DNA of 64,000 bases, taken from Tsukamurella paurometabola DSM 20162. GTDB lineage: Bacteria > Actinomycetota > Actinomycetes > Mycobacteriales > Mycobacteriaceae. The stretch lies in assembly GCF_000092225.1 (NCBI RefSeq), contig NC_014158.1:3844001-3908000 (forward strand), in the 5' to 3' direction. This document shows positions 41,221 to 50,126 of the stretch, in pieces. A model generated the notes under the pieces. The model ran no database searches. It was given only the letters and a program-made list of their open reading frames with translations, and was not told the origin of the DNA. Position 1 is the first letter of the stretch. Each line of letters starts with the position of its first letter. The translations under genes and the position numbers were made by a program.

Positions 41221-43089
41221 ATGAGCATGGAATCGGTCGCCTGGGACACCCTGTACCGCGGATCGCGCGCCCTCGACGCACCGTCGAAGCGCCCGATCGA
41301 GACGCTGCGGCGCATGGGTCCGTTCGCCCGTCCGCACCGGTGGCGACTCACCGCATTTCTCGCACTCTCCGTGATCTCCGCCCTCCTCGCGGTGGCCACT
41401 CCCCTGCTGGCCGGACGGGTGGTCGACCGGATCGTCGGCGGCGGACCGGTGAGTGTGGTGGTCGAGCTCGCGATCCTCATCGCCGTGATCGCGATCGTCG
41501 GTGCCGGCGTAGATCTGCTCTCCCGCTGGTACTCCTCGCGTATCGGCGAAGGCCTGATCTTCCAGCTGCGTACCGCCGTCTTCGATCACGTCCAGACGAT
41601 GCCGGTGGCCTTCTTCACCCGCACGCGCACGGGCGCGCTCGTCTCCCGACTCAACAATGACGTGCTCGGCGCGCAGCGCGCCTTCTCCGACACCCTTGCG
41701 GGCGTGGTCACGAACGTGGTGACGCTGCTGCTCACGCTGGGCGTCATGCTCAGTATCTCGTGGCAGATCACGCTCTTGGCACTGATCCTGCTGCCCATCT
41801 TCATCCTGCCGTCACGACCGATGGGCCGGAAGATCGCGGGGATGTCGCGCCGCGCTGCGCGGCACAACGCCACCATGAGCGACCAGATGACCGAGCGCTT
41901 CTCGGCCCCGGGCGCCACGCTGGTCAAGCTGTACGGCCGCCCCGACCTGGAATCGCATGAGTTCGCCGCGCGCGCAGCGGCGGTCCGCGACATCGGTGTG
42001 AGCACGGCGATGGCGCGAATGCTGTTCGTCACCCTGCTGACGTTGGTCAGCTCGCTCGCCCTGGCCCTGGTCTACGGCGTCGGCGGCTTCTACGCCCTGC
42101 GCGGCGATCTGCAGGCCGGCGCGGTGGTCGCGCTGGCACTGCTGCTCACCCGGCTGTACGCGCCGCTGACGGCACTGGCGAACGCCCGGGTCGAGGTGAT
42201 GACCGCGCTCGTCTCCTTCGAGCGGGTCTTCGAAGTGCTCGACCTGGTGCCGATGGTGCGCGATGCACCGAACGCGATCACCATCGACAAGTCCCCCACC
42301 GAACTGCGTTTCGACGGTGTGAGCTTCGCGTATCCGTCGGCGGAGAAGGTCTCACTCGCCTCACTGGAGGAGGTGGCGCAGCTCGACACCCGCGGCGGCG
42401 AGACCGTCCTGCACGACGTCTCCTTCACCGCTGCACCGGGATCCATGGTGGCCCTGGTCGGCAGCTCCGGGGCGGGCAAGTCGACGATCGCGCAGCTCGC
42501 CACGCGGCTGTACGACCCCGATGCGGGGTCGATCACCCTCAACGGCACCGATCTTCGCGATATCACCGCACAATCGTTGCACTCGGCAGTAGGTCTGGTC
42601 ACCCAGGACGGACACCTGTTCCATGACAGCATCCGGTCGAACCTGGTGCTCGCCAATCCCGACGCCACCGAGGCGGAGATCGCGGACGCGCTGCGTCGCG
42701 CCCGGCTGACGGATCTGATCGCGCACCTACCCGACGGGCTCGACACTGTAGTGGGCGAACGCGGATACCGGCTCTCCGGCGGCGAGCGCCAGCGCCTGAC
42801 CATCGCCCGCCTGCTCCTGGCGCAGCCTTCGGTCGTCATCCTCGATGAGGCCACGGCCCACCTGGATTCGACATCCGAGGCGGCCGTGCAGGCAGCGCTG
42901 GGTGAGGCACTCGCGGACCGCACGTCGCTGGTGATCGCGCACCGGTTGTCGACGATCCGCTCGGCCGACCTCATCCTCGTCCTCGAGGCGGGCCACGTCG
43001 TCGAGCGCGGCACGCACGAGGCTCTGCTCGCACAGGGCGGCCGGTACGCCGAGCTCTATCGCACCCAGTTCGCCGACCAGGCGGCATAG
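41221..43089 (+). CDS. ABC exporter, fused membrane and ATPase domains
   Basis: A 622-residue half-exporter (MsbA/LmrA type). Six helices lie in residues about 40-330 (FFTRTRTGALVSRLNNDV coupling region); the nucleotide-binding domain has Walker A GSSGAGKST near residue 418, signature RLSGGERQRLT near residue 518, Walker B VILDEATAHLD and H-loop AHRLST. It should work as a homodimer exporting a drug or lipid-like compound. The region around residue 375 (PSAEKVSLASLEEVAQLD) is a longer insertion than usual before the Walker A strand. MerR/glyoxalase genes lie downstream, convergent. Confidence 0.93.
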   Translation: MSMESVAWDTLYRGSRALDAPSKRPIETLRRMGPFARPHRWRLTAFLALSVISALLAVATPLLAGRVVDRIVGGGPVSVVVELAILIAVIAIVGAGVDLLSRWYSSRIGEGLIFQLRTAVFDHVQTMPVAFFTRTRTGALVSRLNNDVLGAQRAFSDTLAGVVTNVVTLLLTLGVMLSISWQITLLALILLPIFILPSRPMGRKIAGMSRRAARHNATMSDQMTERFSAPGATLVKLYGRPDLESHEFAARAAAVRDIGVSTAMARMLFVTLLTLVSSLALALVYGVGGFYALRGDLQAGAVVALALLLTRLYAPLTALANARVEVMTALVSFERVFEVLDLVPMVRDAPNAITIDKSPTELRFDGVSFAYPSAEKVSLASLEEVAQLDTRGGETVLHDVSFTAAPGSMVALVGSSGAGKSTIAQLATRLYDPDAGSITLNGTDLRDITAQSLHSAVGLVTQDGHLFHDSIRSNLVLANPDATEAEIADALRRARLTDLIAHLPDGLDTVVGERGYRLSGGERQRLTIARLLLAQPSVVILDEATAHLDSTSEAAVQAALGEALADRTSLVIAHRLSTIRSADLILVLEAGHVVERGTHEALLAQGGRYAELYRTQFADQAA

Positions 43090-43101
43090 CCGCGATACGC
43101 G

Positions 43102-43455
43102 TCAGCCCTGCGCGATGCAGAACTCGTTGCCCTCGGGGTCGGTGAGCACGGACCATTGCACGCCCCACTCGTCGTGGTCGCGAACATGGCTGGCCCCCAG
43201 CGCAACCAGGCGTGCCACCTCGGCAGGGCGGTCGTCGGCGTGCAGATCCAGATGCATCCGGTTCTTGACCGTCTTCCCCTCGGGGACCGCGAGGAACATC
43301 ATCCGGGGCAGCGCCGGATTGGCGTAGCCCACGGTGCGCATGAAGGCATTGCCGTCGTTGGGGTCCACCTCCAATCCGAGTGCTCGCGACCAGAATTCCG
43401 CCTGGCCGGCCACGTTCGCACAGTCCAGGTTGATCATCTGCAGGGTCAGTGTCAT
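43102..43455 (-). CDS. Glyoxalase/bleomycin-resistance (VOC) family protein
   Basis: A 117-residue single VOC-fold protein: LQMINLDCANVAGQAEFWSRALGL-type start, NRMHLDLHADD in the middle and VLTDPEGNEFCIAQ at the C-terminus, with the paired His/Glu-type metal positions. Such proteins bind or modify toxic small molecules. The ATG at 43455 lies 1 nt after the MerR gene stop, so the two form one operon under the MerR-type promoter at 44288. Confidence 0.87.
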   Translation of the reverse strand: MTLTLQMINLDCANVAGQAEFWSRALGLEVDPNDGNAFMRTVGYANPALPRMMFLAVPEGKTVKNRMHLDLHADDRPAEVARLVALGASHVRDHDEWGVQWSVLTDPEGNEFCIAQG

Positions 43456-43456
43456 G

Positions 43457-44281
43457 TCAGTTCTCCTTCGGTGCGGCGGCCACGACCGGCCACCAGATCT
43501 CGGTACGCAGGTCCGCGGGGGTCGCAGCTGCGAGGGGATCGACGAGGTAGCGCTCGATGATGGGGGCTTGCGCGTCGGTGGCATTGCGAGCGATCCACGC
43601 GCCCAGTTGGCCATAGGTCTCGTCGAATGTGTCGTAGGCACCGTGGTGCACGGCGACCGCGCAGTGCACACGGCCCAGCCGACGGTTACGCACCCGTCCG
43701 GAGACCGCACCGGGCCCGGATACCGGCAGCAGCGCCGACACCTCCTCCACATCGGAGAACTGCGCCGGATACTCGGCCATCGACGGCCCTGACACGGTGA
43801 GTCCGGCCGCCGCGGCGCAGGTTTCGAGCTCCGGGTAGGCTGCGCCGAGGAACTCGGGCAGCCGAGTGTGCTCCACGGTGCCGCGGATCTCCAGGACGTC
43901 GACCGCCTCGAACTCGCGCAGGTGCGTAGGCGTGTGGACCAGCGGCGCCGTCGCGTCCTGCAGGGCGACGATGGCGCGTTCCAGATCGGCGCGGCGCTCA
44001 CGGAGGGTTCGCTCGTGCTGGGCGAGCACGGTGCGGGTCACCTCCGGATCACGGGCCTCGAGGACCCGTGCCACCTCGGCGAGCGGTAGATCCAGATCAC
44101 GGAGCCGGGAGAGCACGGCGGCGTCGTGGACCTGCGCCGCATCGTAGAGGCGGTAGCCCGAATCCGGGTCCACCGCGGCGGGCACCAGTACCCCCTGTTC
44201 GTGGTACCGCCGCAATTGCTTGACCGACAGCAGCGTGGCGCGCGAGAACATGCCGATCGACATCAGTCCGGTTGCGTTCAC
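43457..44281 (-). CDS. MerR-family regulator with GyrI-like effector-binding domain
   Basis: A 274-residue BmrR/BltR-type activator: N-terminal winged helix (FSRATLLSVKQLRRYHEQG, YRLYDAAQV), a dimerisation coiled coil (about residues 85-115), and a C-terminal GyrI-like multidrug-binding domain (about residues 120-270; HCAVAVHHGAYDTFDETYGQLG). It probably senses a hydrophobic compound and activates its own operon with the VOC gene, perhaps also the exporter at 41221. The GTG start at 44281 sits 6 nt from the -10 box, so the mRNA may be leaderless; an ATG seven codons in is an alternative. Confidence 0.88.
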   Translation of the reverse strand: MNATGLMSIGMFSRATLLSVKQLRRYHEQGVLVPAAVDPDSGYRLYDAAQVHDAAVLSRLRDLDLPLAEVARVLEARDPEVTRTVLAQHERTLRERRADLERAIVALQDATAPLVHTPTHLREFEAVDVLEIRGTVEHTRLPEFLGAAYPELETCAAAAGLTVSGPSMAEYPAQFSDVEEVSALLPVSGPGAVSGRVRNRRLGRVHCAVAVHHGAYDTFDETYGQLGAWIARNATDAQAPIIERYLVDPLAAATPADLRTEIWWPVVAAAPKEN

Positions 44282-44287
44282 GGATCG

Positions 44288-44319
44288 AGTATGGAGGCTC
44301 CCCCTGCCGGGAGGGTCAA
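44288..44319 (-). promoter_or_regulatory. MerR-type promoter with long spacer and palindrome
   Basis: On the minus strand TTGACC (44319-44314) and CATACT (44293-44288) are separated by 20 bp, and the spacer holds a perfect inverted repeat CTCCC-N6-GGGAG. An over-long spacer filled by a palindrome is the hallmark of MerR-activated promoters, pointing to autoregulation of the gene at 43457-44281. Confidence 0.7.
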
Positions 44320-44367
44320 GCCCGCCACTGTCCGATCACCGAGTTCGACCGGGCGCGGTGGAACCCG

Positions 44368-44934
44368 TCACCGCCTCGCCCGCGCCGCAACGATCAGGCC
44401 GACGAGCAGGACGCAAGCGACTCCTGCTGCCACAACGAGCACGGGGTATTGCAGGTAGACGGGCTGCTGGAGGTAGAACAGCCACGACTGCGGCGCCCCG
44501 GGGAGCGGATTCTCCGGCGCGTTTGCTCCGGGCCGTACCCCCGCGAAGTCGCGGGGATTGCCCTGCGAGTCGCGGAGCACGGCGTTGGCGCACACCGGAT
44601 TGACCCATCGCGGGCCTTCCCGCTTCACCGCCAGCGCCACTTCTTCCGCGTTCCGGAAGGAACTGCCGCAGGAGGTGTAGCTGCCGGATTGCACCCGGAC
44701 CACCGTCACCTTCTCCGGCGGAGCCCCGTACATCGTAGTGACCCGCACCTGGACGTCGGTATCGCGGTATCCGACGCGCTGTGCCTGCACGACGCCCCGG
44801 ATCACGACGAGATCCGGCGGGGCCTCCTGCGCCACGCAACTGCAGGCCGACGCCGAACCCGCGACGCCCGGTATCACGACGCCGATGCCCAGGACCGCGA
44901 CGACGGCGGCGAGCACCGAGATCACGCGCCGCAC
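44368..44934 (-). CDS. Exported, membrane-anchored protein with CSC motif (TIMP/NTR-like)
   Basis: A 188-residue protein: a signal peptide of about 29 residues ending AGSASA, a mature part beginning CSCV, two further Cys (SYTSCGSS and NPVCAN) and a C-terminal helix (YPVLVVAAGVACVLLVGLIV) with a basic tail. An N-terminal CSC directly after the signal peptide followed by VIRGVV and LC/SCGSS-like spacing recalls the netrin/TIMP-like fold, a resemblance rather than an assignment. The start is taken as the GTG at 44934, which places the signal peptide correctly; longer frames begin with TTG at 45003. Confidence 0.65.
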   Translation of the reverse strand: MRRVISVLAAVVAVLGIGVVIPGVAGSASACSCVAQEAPPDLVVIRGVVQAQRVGYRDTDVQVRVTTMYGAPPEKVTVVRVQSGSYTSCGSSFRNAEEVALAVKREGPRWVNPVCANAVLRDSQGNPRDFAGVRPGANAPENPLPGAPQSWLFYLQQPVYLQYPVLVVAAGVACVLLVGLIVAARARR

Positions 44935-45063
44935 GCCGACCGCCCCCGATGACGAATAGTCACGATGCGAGTTTACGGTCTTGATCCTGGGTTGCGGTGC
45001 CAAAATGCGGTCACACCGACGGAATCACAGCAGTTCCGCACCGAAGTTCGCTAGGCGGCAAGG

Positions 45064-46053
45064 CTAGGACGCGAGGTGATGCTCCGGACTGACCCGGGCA
45101 TCCACCTCCTGCGACTCGGCCTCGGTCAGCCGGTCGGAAAGGAAGGCCACCGTCACCTTGTAGGCGTTCCAGGACTCCGGAGTGATCCCGGCCCCCACCA
45201 CGAAGGCGTGCACCTGGCCGTCGTAGATGTGCACCTCATTGGGTACGCCCGCCCGGTCCAGAGAGCCGTGCAACTCCAAGGAGTCCACCATCAGCGCCTC
45301 GCGATCGGCGGCGAACAGAATGGTCGGCGGGAAGTACGCCGCGGTGGCGTCGGTGGTCATGTCCTCGGGACCGCGCAGGTCCTCGGGGCCGCGTCCGAGC
45401 ACTGTCCGCAGCTTGCGGATCTTGGCCAGCGGCAGCATCGCATCGTGCCGCGAGCTCCGCGGCAGCGTGGCGCTGATGTCGAGGAAGGGTGAGAAACCGG
45501 CGAACGCGGTGGGCCGCTGAACGCCCGCCTCGGCGGCGTACTGAATGACCTTCGCGCACACGAACCCGCCGGCCGAGTCGCCCGCAACCAGGATCCGGTC
45601 CACATCACCGGAGTCGAGGAGTTCGCGGTACGCCGCGAAACCGTCGGCCACGGAGGTGCCCACGCCGCCGTCGGGGTACTGGCGGTACTCCACGTTGTAC
45701 ACGGGAACTCGCAGGCCGCGGGCCAGCAGCACGGCGATCCGCCGATGCGTGTCGAGGTTGCATCCGATGAACGCACCGCCGTGGTAGTAGATCAGGGCGG
45801 CGCGCGGATGCGGGTCCGCGTCACCGTCGGGGACGATGCGCTCGGTCGGCACTCCGCCGAGGGTCACCTTCTCGATCCGTACTCCGCGCACCGACTGCGG
45901 CACCCGGCTCAGGTATGGCTCGACTGCCCGCAGCAGCGGCAGGGTGCGGTCGCTCAGCGGGAACAACCGGAAGATCGTCTTCATCACGATCCGCACGAAC
46001 CACAACACCACGCGCGAGCGCGCGCTGCGGCCCCGATGGGCGATGACCGCCAT
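45064..46053 (-). CDS. Alpha/beta hydrolase, HSL-family esterase
   Basis: A 329-residue serine esterase of the hormone-sensitive-lipase group: oxyanion motif YYHGGAF near residue 97, nucleophile elbow GDSAGG near residue 170, and the acid/base residues expected near HIYDGQVHAF. It hydrolyses short- to medium-chain esters by family knowledge. The ATG at 46053 is preceded by AAGGAG at 8 nt. A TTAC...GTAA palindrome in its promoter region suggests TetR-type control. Confidence 0.9.
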   Translation of the reverse strand: MAVIAHRGRSARSRVVLWFVRIVMKTIFRLFPLSDRTLPLLRAVEPYLSRVPQSVRGVRIEKVTLGGVPTERIVPDGDADPHPRAALIYYHGGAFIGCNLDTHRRIAVLLARGLRVPVYNVEYRQYPDGGVGTSVADGFAAYRELLDSGDVDRILVAGDSAGGFVCAKVIQYAAEAGVQRPTAFAGFSPFLDISATLPRSSRHDAMLPLAKIRKLRTVLGRGPEDLRGPEDMTTDATAAYFPPTILFAADREALMVDSLELHGSLDRAGVPNEVHIYDGQVHAFVVGAGITPESWNAYKVTVAFLSDRLTEAESQEVDARVSPEHHLAS

Positions 46054-46069
46054 CTCGACTACTCCTTGG

Positions 46070-46083
46070 TTACCGATCAGTAA
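46070..46083. promoter_or_regulatory. TetR-type inverted repeat TTAC-N6-GTAA
   Basis: TTACCGATCAGTAA, 12 of 14 bases palindromic around a central GATC, lies 16 bp upstream of the esterase start codon, overlapping where its -10 region should be. The regulator gene is not adjacent. Confidence 0.45.
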
Positions 46084-46204
46084 TGCTGAGAACAGCGTAG
46101 CTCCGCCGGTCCGTGCTGCGGTCCGGATGTGACCTGACACAATCGTCGCGAAGTGATGTGTTCTCTGTCGTCCGCGCTGTAATCACCGGAGGAAGTCGGC
46201 CACC

Positions 46205-49200
46205 GTGGTCCCGAACGAGATCCCCCCGCAATATCTGCTGTCCGCGCTGGCCCCCGAGCCGCGGACCTTGATCGACATCCTCGAAGCCACCGTCGAGGCG
46301 TACCCCGAAGAGCCCGCGATCGACGACGGCGACAGCGTGCTGACCTACTCCGAGCTGTGGGAGGAGGTGATGGAGGGCGCCGACTTCCTGGGCCGCAGCG
46401 GCGTACAGGCGGGCGACCGGGTGGGCGTGCGGATGCCGTCGGGACACCGCTCGCTGTACGTGGCGATCCTCTCCACCCTGGCCGCCGGGGCGGCGTACGC
46501 TCCCGTCGACGCCGACGATCCCCAGGAGCGCGCCGACCTGGTCTTCGGTGAGGCCGACGCCGCCGCGATCTTCACCGGCGACGGACTGTGGCGCGCACCG
46601 GCGACCAAGGATCGCGCGGCGGCCATCGCGGCCGGCACCGCGGGCCCGGGCAACCGTCTCCCCACCCCCGACGACGATTCCTGGATCATCTTCACCTCCG
46701 GGTCCACCGGCACCCCCAAGGGCGTCGCCGTGACGAACCGCAATTCGGCCGCCTTCGTCGACGCCGAGGCCCGTCTGTTCCTCCAGCAGGAACCACTCAG
46801 GCCGGGCGATCGCGTGCTCGCCGGCCTTTCGGTGGCCTTCGACGCCTCCTGCGAGGAGATGTGGCTGGCGTGGCGGCACGGTGCCTGCCTCGTACCCGCA
46901 CCGCGTTCGCTGGTGCGCTCGGGCATGGACCTGGGACCGTGGCTGGTGTCCCGCGACATTTCCGTGGTGTCGACGGTGCCGACCCTCGCATCCATGTGGC
47001 CGGCGGAAGCCCTGGAAGCGGTTCGGCTGTTGATCTTCGGCGGCGAGGCGTGCCCGCCGGAGTTGGCGCAGCGACTGGCCGTGGACGGCCGTGAGGTGTG
47101 GAACACCTACGGTCCCACCGAGGCCACCGTCGTCGCCTGCGCAGCGCCCCTCGACGGTCAGGGCCCGGTGCGCATCGGCCTGCCGTTGCAAGGCTGGGAC
47201 CTAGCAGTCGTCGACCCGGCCACCTCACTGCCGGTGGCGGAGGGTGAATCCGGCGAATTGGTGATCGGCGGGGTGGGCCTGGCCCGATACCTCGATCCCG
47301 CGAAGGACGCCGAGAAGTACGCGCCGATGGAGACGCTCGGTTGGGACCGTGCCTACCGCTCCGGAGATCTGGTGCGACTCGATCCGGAAGGGCTGCTGTT
47401 CGAGGGCCGCGCCGACGATCAGGTCAAAGTGGGTGGGCGGCGTATCGAACTCGGCGAGGTCGACAATGCGCTGCAGAACCTGCCCGGTGTCTCGGGCGCC
47501 GCCGCGGCGGTCCGGAAGAACTCGGCCGGTACGTCGATGCTGGTCGGCTACCTCGCCTCCACCGACCCCGATTTCGATATCAAGGCCGCCCGCGAGATCC
47601 TCGCCGAGCAGCTGCCCGCTGCGTTGGTGCCACGGCTCGCCCTGATGGACGAGCTGCCCACCCGCACCTCGGGCAAGGTCGACCGCAACGCCCTGCCCTG
47701 GCCGCTACCCGGTGCCGACGACGCCGACACCGGCGATCTGACCGGCACCGCCGAGTGGGTCGCCGAGCGCTGGTCCGGCATCCTCGGCGCCCCGATCACC
47801 AGCGAGGATGCCGACTTCTTCGCCGAGGGCGGCGGTTCGCTGAGCGCCGCCCAGCTGGTGACGGCACTGCGCGAGCAGTACCCGTCGGTCACCGTCGCCG
47901 ACCTCTACGACCATCCGCGGCTCGGCTCGCTCGCCGGGTATCTGGACTCTCTGAACCCGGCCCAGGTGGCCGAGCCCCGCGAGGTACGCCCCACGCCGCG
48001 GTCGACGGGTCTGGCCCAGATCCTGCTGTCGGTGCCGCTCACCACGCTGACCGGCCTGCAGTGGTTGACCTGGATGGCCATCGCCAACAACGTCTTCGCC
48101 TGGGCCACCGGTTCCACGCTGCTGCCCACGCTGAGCTGGTGGGTGGTACTGGCGCTGTTCCTGGTGTTCATCACCCCCATCGGCCGCATGACGATGTCGG
48201 TGATCGCGTGCCGCCTGCTGCTCTCCGGACTCGAACCCGGCGTGTACCGGCGCGGTGGCCCGGAGCATCTGAGGCTGTGGATCGCCGAGCGGTTCACCGC
48301 AGCGTCGGGTGCGGAGAATCTGTCGGGCGCACCGTGGATGATCTACTACGCTCGCGCGCTCGGCGCGAAGATCGGCCGCGGCGTCGACCTGCACACGCTC
48401 CCGCCGGTGACCGGCATGTTGGAGCTGGGCGACCAGTGCTCGGTGGAGCCCGAGGTCGACCTCGCCGGTCACTACCTCGACGGCGACGAACTGCACATCG
48501 GCGCGATCAGCATCGGCGAGGAAGCCTCGATCGGCGCGCGCTCCACGTTGCTGCCGGGCGCGAAGGTGGGCCGCCGCGCCGAGATCGGCCCGGGTTCCGC
48601 GGTGTTCGGCAAGGTGAAGGCGAAGCAGCACTGGGCGGGCTCGCCCGCCGAGAAGATCGGTAAGGCCGAACACCCGTGGCCGTCCGAACGGCCGCCCCGC
48701 AAGCCCTACTGGGTATGGATCTACGGTGTCAGCTCGATCCTGCTCGCCGGCCTGCCGATGGTGGCGATCGCCGCGGGCCTGGCCCTGCTGGGTTGGGTCG
48801 TGAAGGACGCATCGAACCTCGAAGAGGCGACGCTGCAGTCCCTTCCGGCCCTGCCGATCGCGGTGATCGTCTCGCTCGCCGTCTACGCGTTGCTCACGTT
48901 GATCGCGGTGCGACTGCTCTCGATCGGCCTCAAGCCGGGCTATCACGCGGTACGCAGCCGGGTGGGCTGGCAGGTGTGGGCCACCGAGCGGCTGATGGAC
49001 GCCGCACGCACCTTCCTGTTCCCGCTGTACGCGTCACTGCTCACCCCGCTGTGGTTCCGGATGCTGGGCACCAAGGTCGGCAAGGACGCCGAGATCTCCA
49101 CGGCGATGGTGATTCCCAAGTTCACCTCCATCGGCGACGGGTCGTTCCTGGCCGACGACACCATGGTCGGCAGTTACGAGCTGGGCGGCGGTTGGATGCG

Positions 49201-50113
49201 GATCGACGAGGCGAAGATCGGCAAGCGAGCCTTCCTCGGCAATTCGGGAATGACGGGTCCGGGCCGCCGCGTCCCGAAGGACGGCCTCGTCGCCGTGCTC
49301 AGCGCGACGCCGTCGAAGGCGAAGTCCGGCAGTTCGTGGCTCGGCAGCCCGCCGGTCCGCTTGCGCCGCACCGCAGGCAACACCGATTCCACCTTCACCT
49401 ACAACCCCTCACTGGCGCTGCGCATGGCCCGCGGCGCGGTGGAGACGGCCCGCCTGCTCGCCGTGTTCGTCAGTTTCGGGCTGGGGCTGGGCGTGCTGGT
49501 GGCCCTGAACTACTTCGTGATCAACGTCGGCTGGTGGCTCGCGGCTGTGCTATCCGGCGTCACGCTGCTGGTCGCCGGCGCCGCCGCCTGCTGCATCGCC
49601 GCAGCGGCGAAATGGTTGGTGGTGGGCCGGATCGGGCGCGAAGAACATCCGCTGTGGTCGTCGTTCGTGTGGCGCAACGAGCTGTCCGACGCCTTCGTCG
49701 AGTGCGTGGCCGCGCCGTGGTTCGCCCACGCCGCCACCGGTACCCCGATCCTCAACCTGTGGCTGCGGATGCTGGGCGCGAAGATCGGCCGCGGTGTGTG
49801 GTGCGAGACCTATTGGCTGCCCGAAGCCGATCTGGTGACGCTCGGCGACGCGGCGACCGTCTCCCGCGGATGCGTGGTGCAAACGCACCTGTTCCACGAC
49901 CGCATCATGGCGATGGACACCGTCGTGCTCGGCAAGGGCGCCACATTGGGACCGCATTGCGTCGCGCTGCCCGCCTCGTCGGTGGGTGACGGCGCCACGG
50001 TGGGCCCCGCGTCGCTGGTGATGCGGGGCGATTCGGTGCCCGCGAACACCAAGTGGCAGGGCAACCCGATCTCGCCGTGGGTGTTCAACGAGGGCAAGCG
50101 CAAACGTGATTGA
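46205..50113 (+). CDS. Pls/PosA-type non-ribosomal peptide synthetase-like membrane protein
   Basis: A 1302-residue fusion. Residues about 15-500: adenylation domain (TSGSTGTPKG near 163, NTYGPTEATV near 300, YRSGDLVRL near 385, GKVDRNALP near 490). About 515-590: carrier protein with phosphopantetheine Ser545 (EGGGSLSAAQ). From 610 to the end: three cycles of membrane helices plus a left-handed beta-helix module, seen as LGAKIGRGVDL, LGTKVGKDAEI and LGAKIGRGVWC near residues 718, 957 and 1190. This is the layout of epsilon-polylysine synthetase and its relatives. The amino acid activated and product are unknown. GTG start with GGAGGAAG 9 nt upstream. Confidence 0.9.
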   Translation: MVPNEIPPQYLLSALAPEPRTLIDILEATVEAYPEEPAIDDGDSVLTYSELWEEVMEGADFLGRSGVQAGDRVGVRMPSGHRSLYVAILSTLAAGAAYAPVDADDPQERADLVFGEADAAAIFTGDGLWRAPATKDRAAAIAAGTAGPGNRLPTPDDDSWIIFTSGSTGTPKGVAVTNRNSAAFVDAEARLFLQQEPLRPGDRVLAGLSVAFDASCEEMWLAWRHGACLVPAPRSLVRSGMDLGPWLVSRDISVVSTVPTLASMWPAEALEAVRLLIFGGEACPPELAQRLAVDGREVWNTYGPTEATVVACAAPLDGQGPVRIGLPLQGWDLAVVDPATSLPVAEGESGELVIGGVGLARYLDPAKDAEKYAPMETLGWDRAYRSGDLVRLDPEGLLFEGRADDQVKVGGRRIELGEVDNALQNLPGVSGAAAAVRKNSAGTSMLVGYLASTDPDFDIKAAREILAEQLPAALVPRLALMDELPTRTSGKVDRNALPWPLPGADDADTGDLTGTAEWVAERWSGILGAPITSEDADFFAEGGGSLSAAQLVTALREQYPSVTVADLYDHPRLGSLAGYLDSLNPAQVAEPREVRPTPRSTGLAQILLSVPLTTLTGLQWLTWMAIANNVFAWATGSTLLPTLSWWVVLALFLVFITPIGRMTMSVIACRLLLSGLEPGVYRRGGPEHLRLWIAERFTAASGAENLSGAPWMIYYARALGAKIGRGVDLHTLPPVTGMLELGDQCSVEPEVDLAGHYLDGDELHIGAISIGEEASIGARSTLLPGAKVGRRAEIGPGSAVFGKVKAKQHWAGSPAEKIGKAEHPWPSERPPRKPYWVWIYGVSSILLAGLPMVAIAAGLALLGWVVKDASNLEEATLQSLPALPIAVIVSLAVYALLTLIAVRLLSIGLKPGYHAVRSRVGWQVWATERLMDAARTFLFPLYASLLTPLWFRMLGTKVGKDAEISTAMVIPKFTSIGDGSFLADDTMVGSYELGGGWMRIDEAKIGKRAFLGNSGMTGPGRRVPKDGLVAVLSATPSKAKSGSSWLGSPPVRLRRTAGNTDSTFTYNPSLALRMARGAVETARLLAVFVSFGLGLGVLVALNYFVINVGWWLAAVLSGVTLLVAGAAACCIAAAAKWLVVGRIGREEHPLWSSFVWRNELSDAFVECVAAPWFAHAATGTPILNLWLRMLGAKIGRGVWCETYWLPEADLVTLGDAATVSRGCVVQTHLFHDRIMAMDTVVLGKGATLGPHCVALPASSVGDGATVGPASLVMRGDSVPANTKWQGNPISPWVFNEGKRKRD

Positions 50114-50126
50114 GCGGCGACCGGTC

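Noticed and set aside
46129-46143. CRP site TGTGACCTGACACA upstream of the NRPS-like gene
   Set aside because: Arms are too close (14 bp overall rather than 16) and out of register with the TGTGA-N6-TCACA consensus.
46205-50113. Including the Pls/PosA NRPS-like gene in the isonitrile/copper cluster
   Set aside because: It is convergent with the anti-sigma gene, has its own ribosome site and upstream region, and similar genes are found without isonitrile genes; proximity alone is weak evidence.
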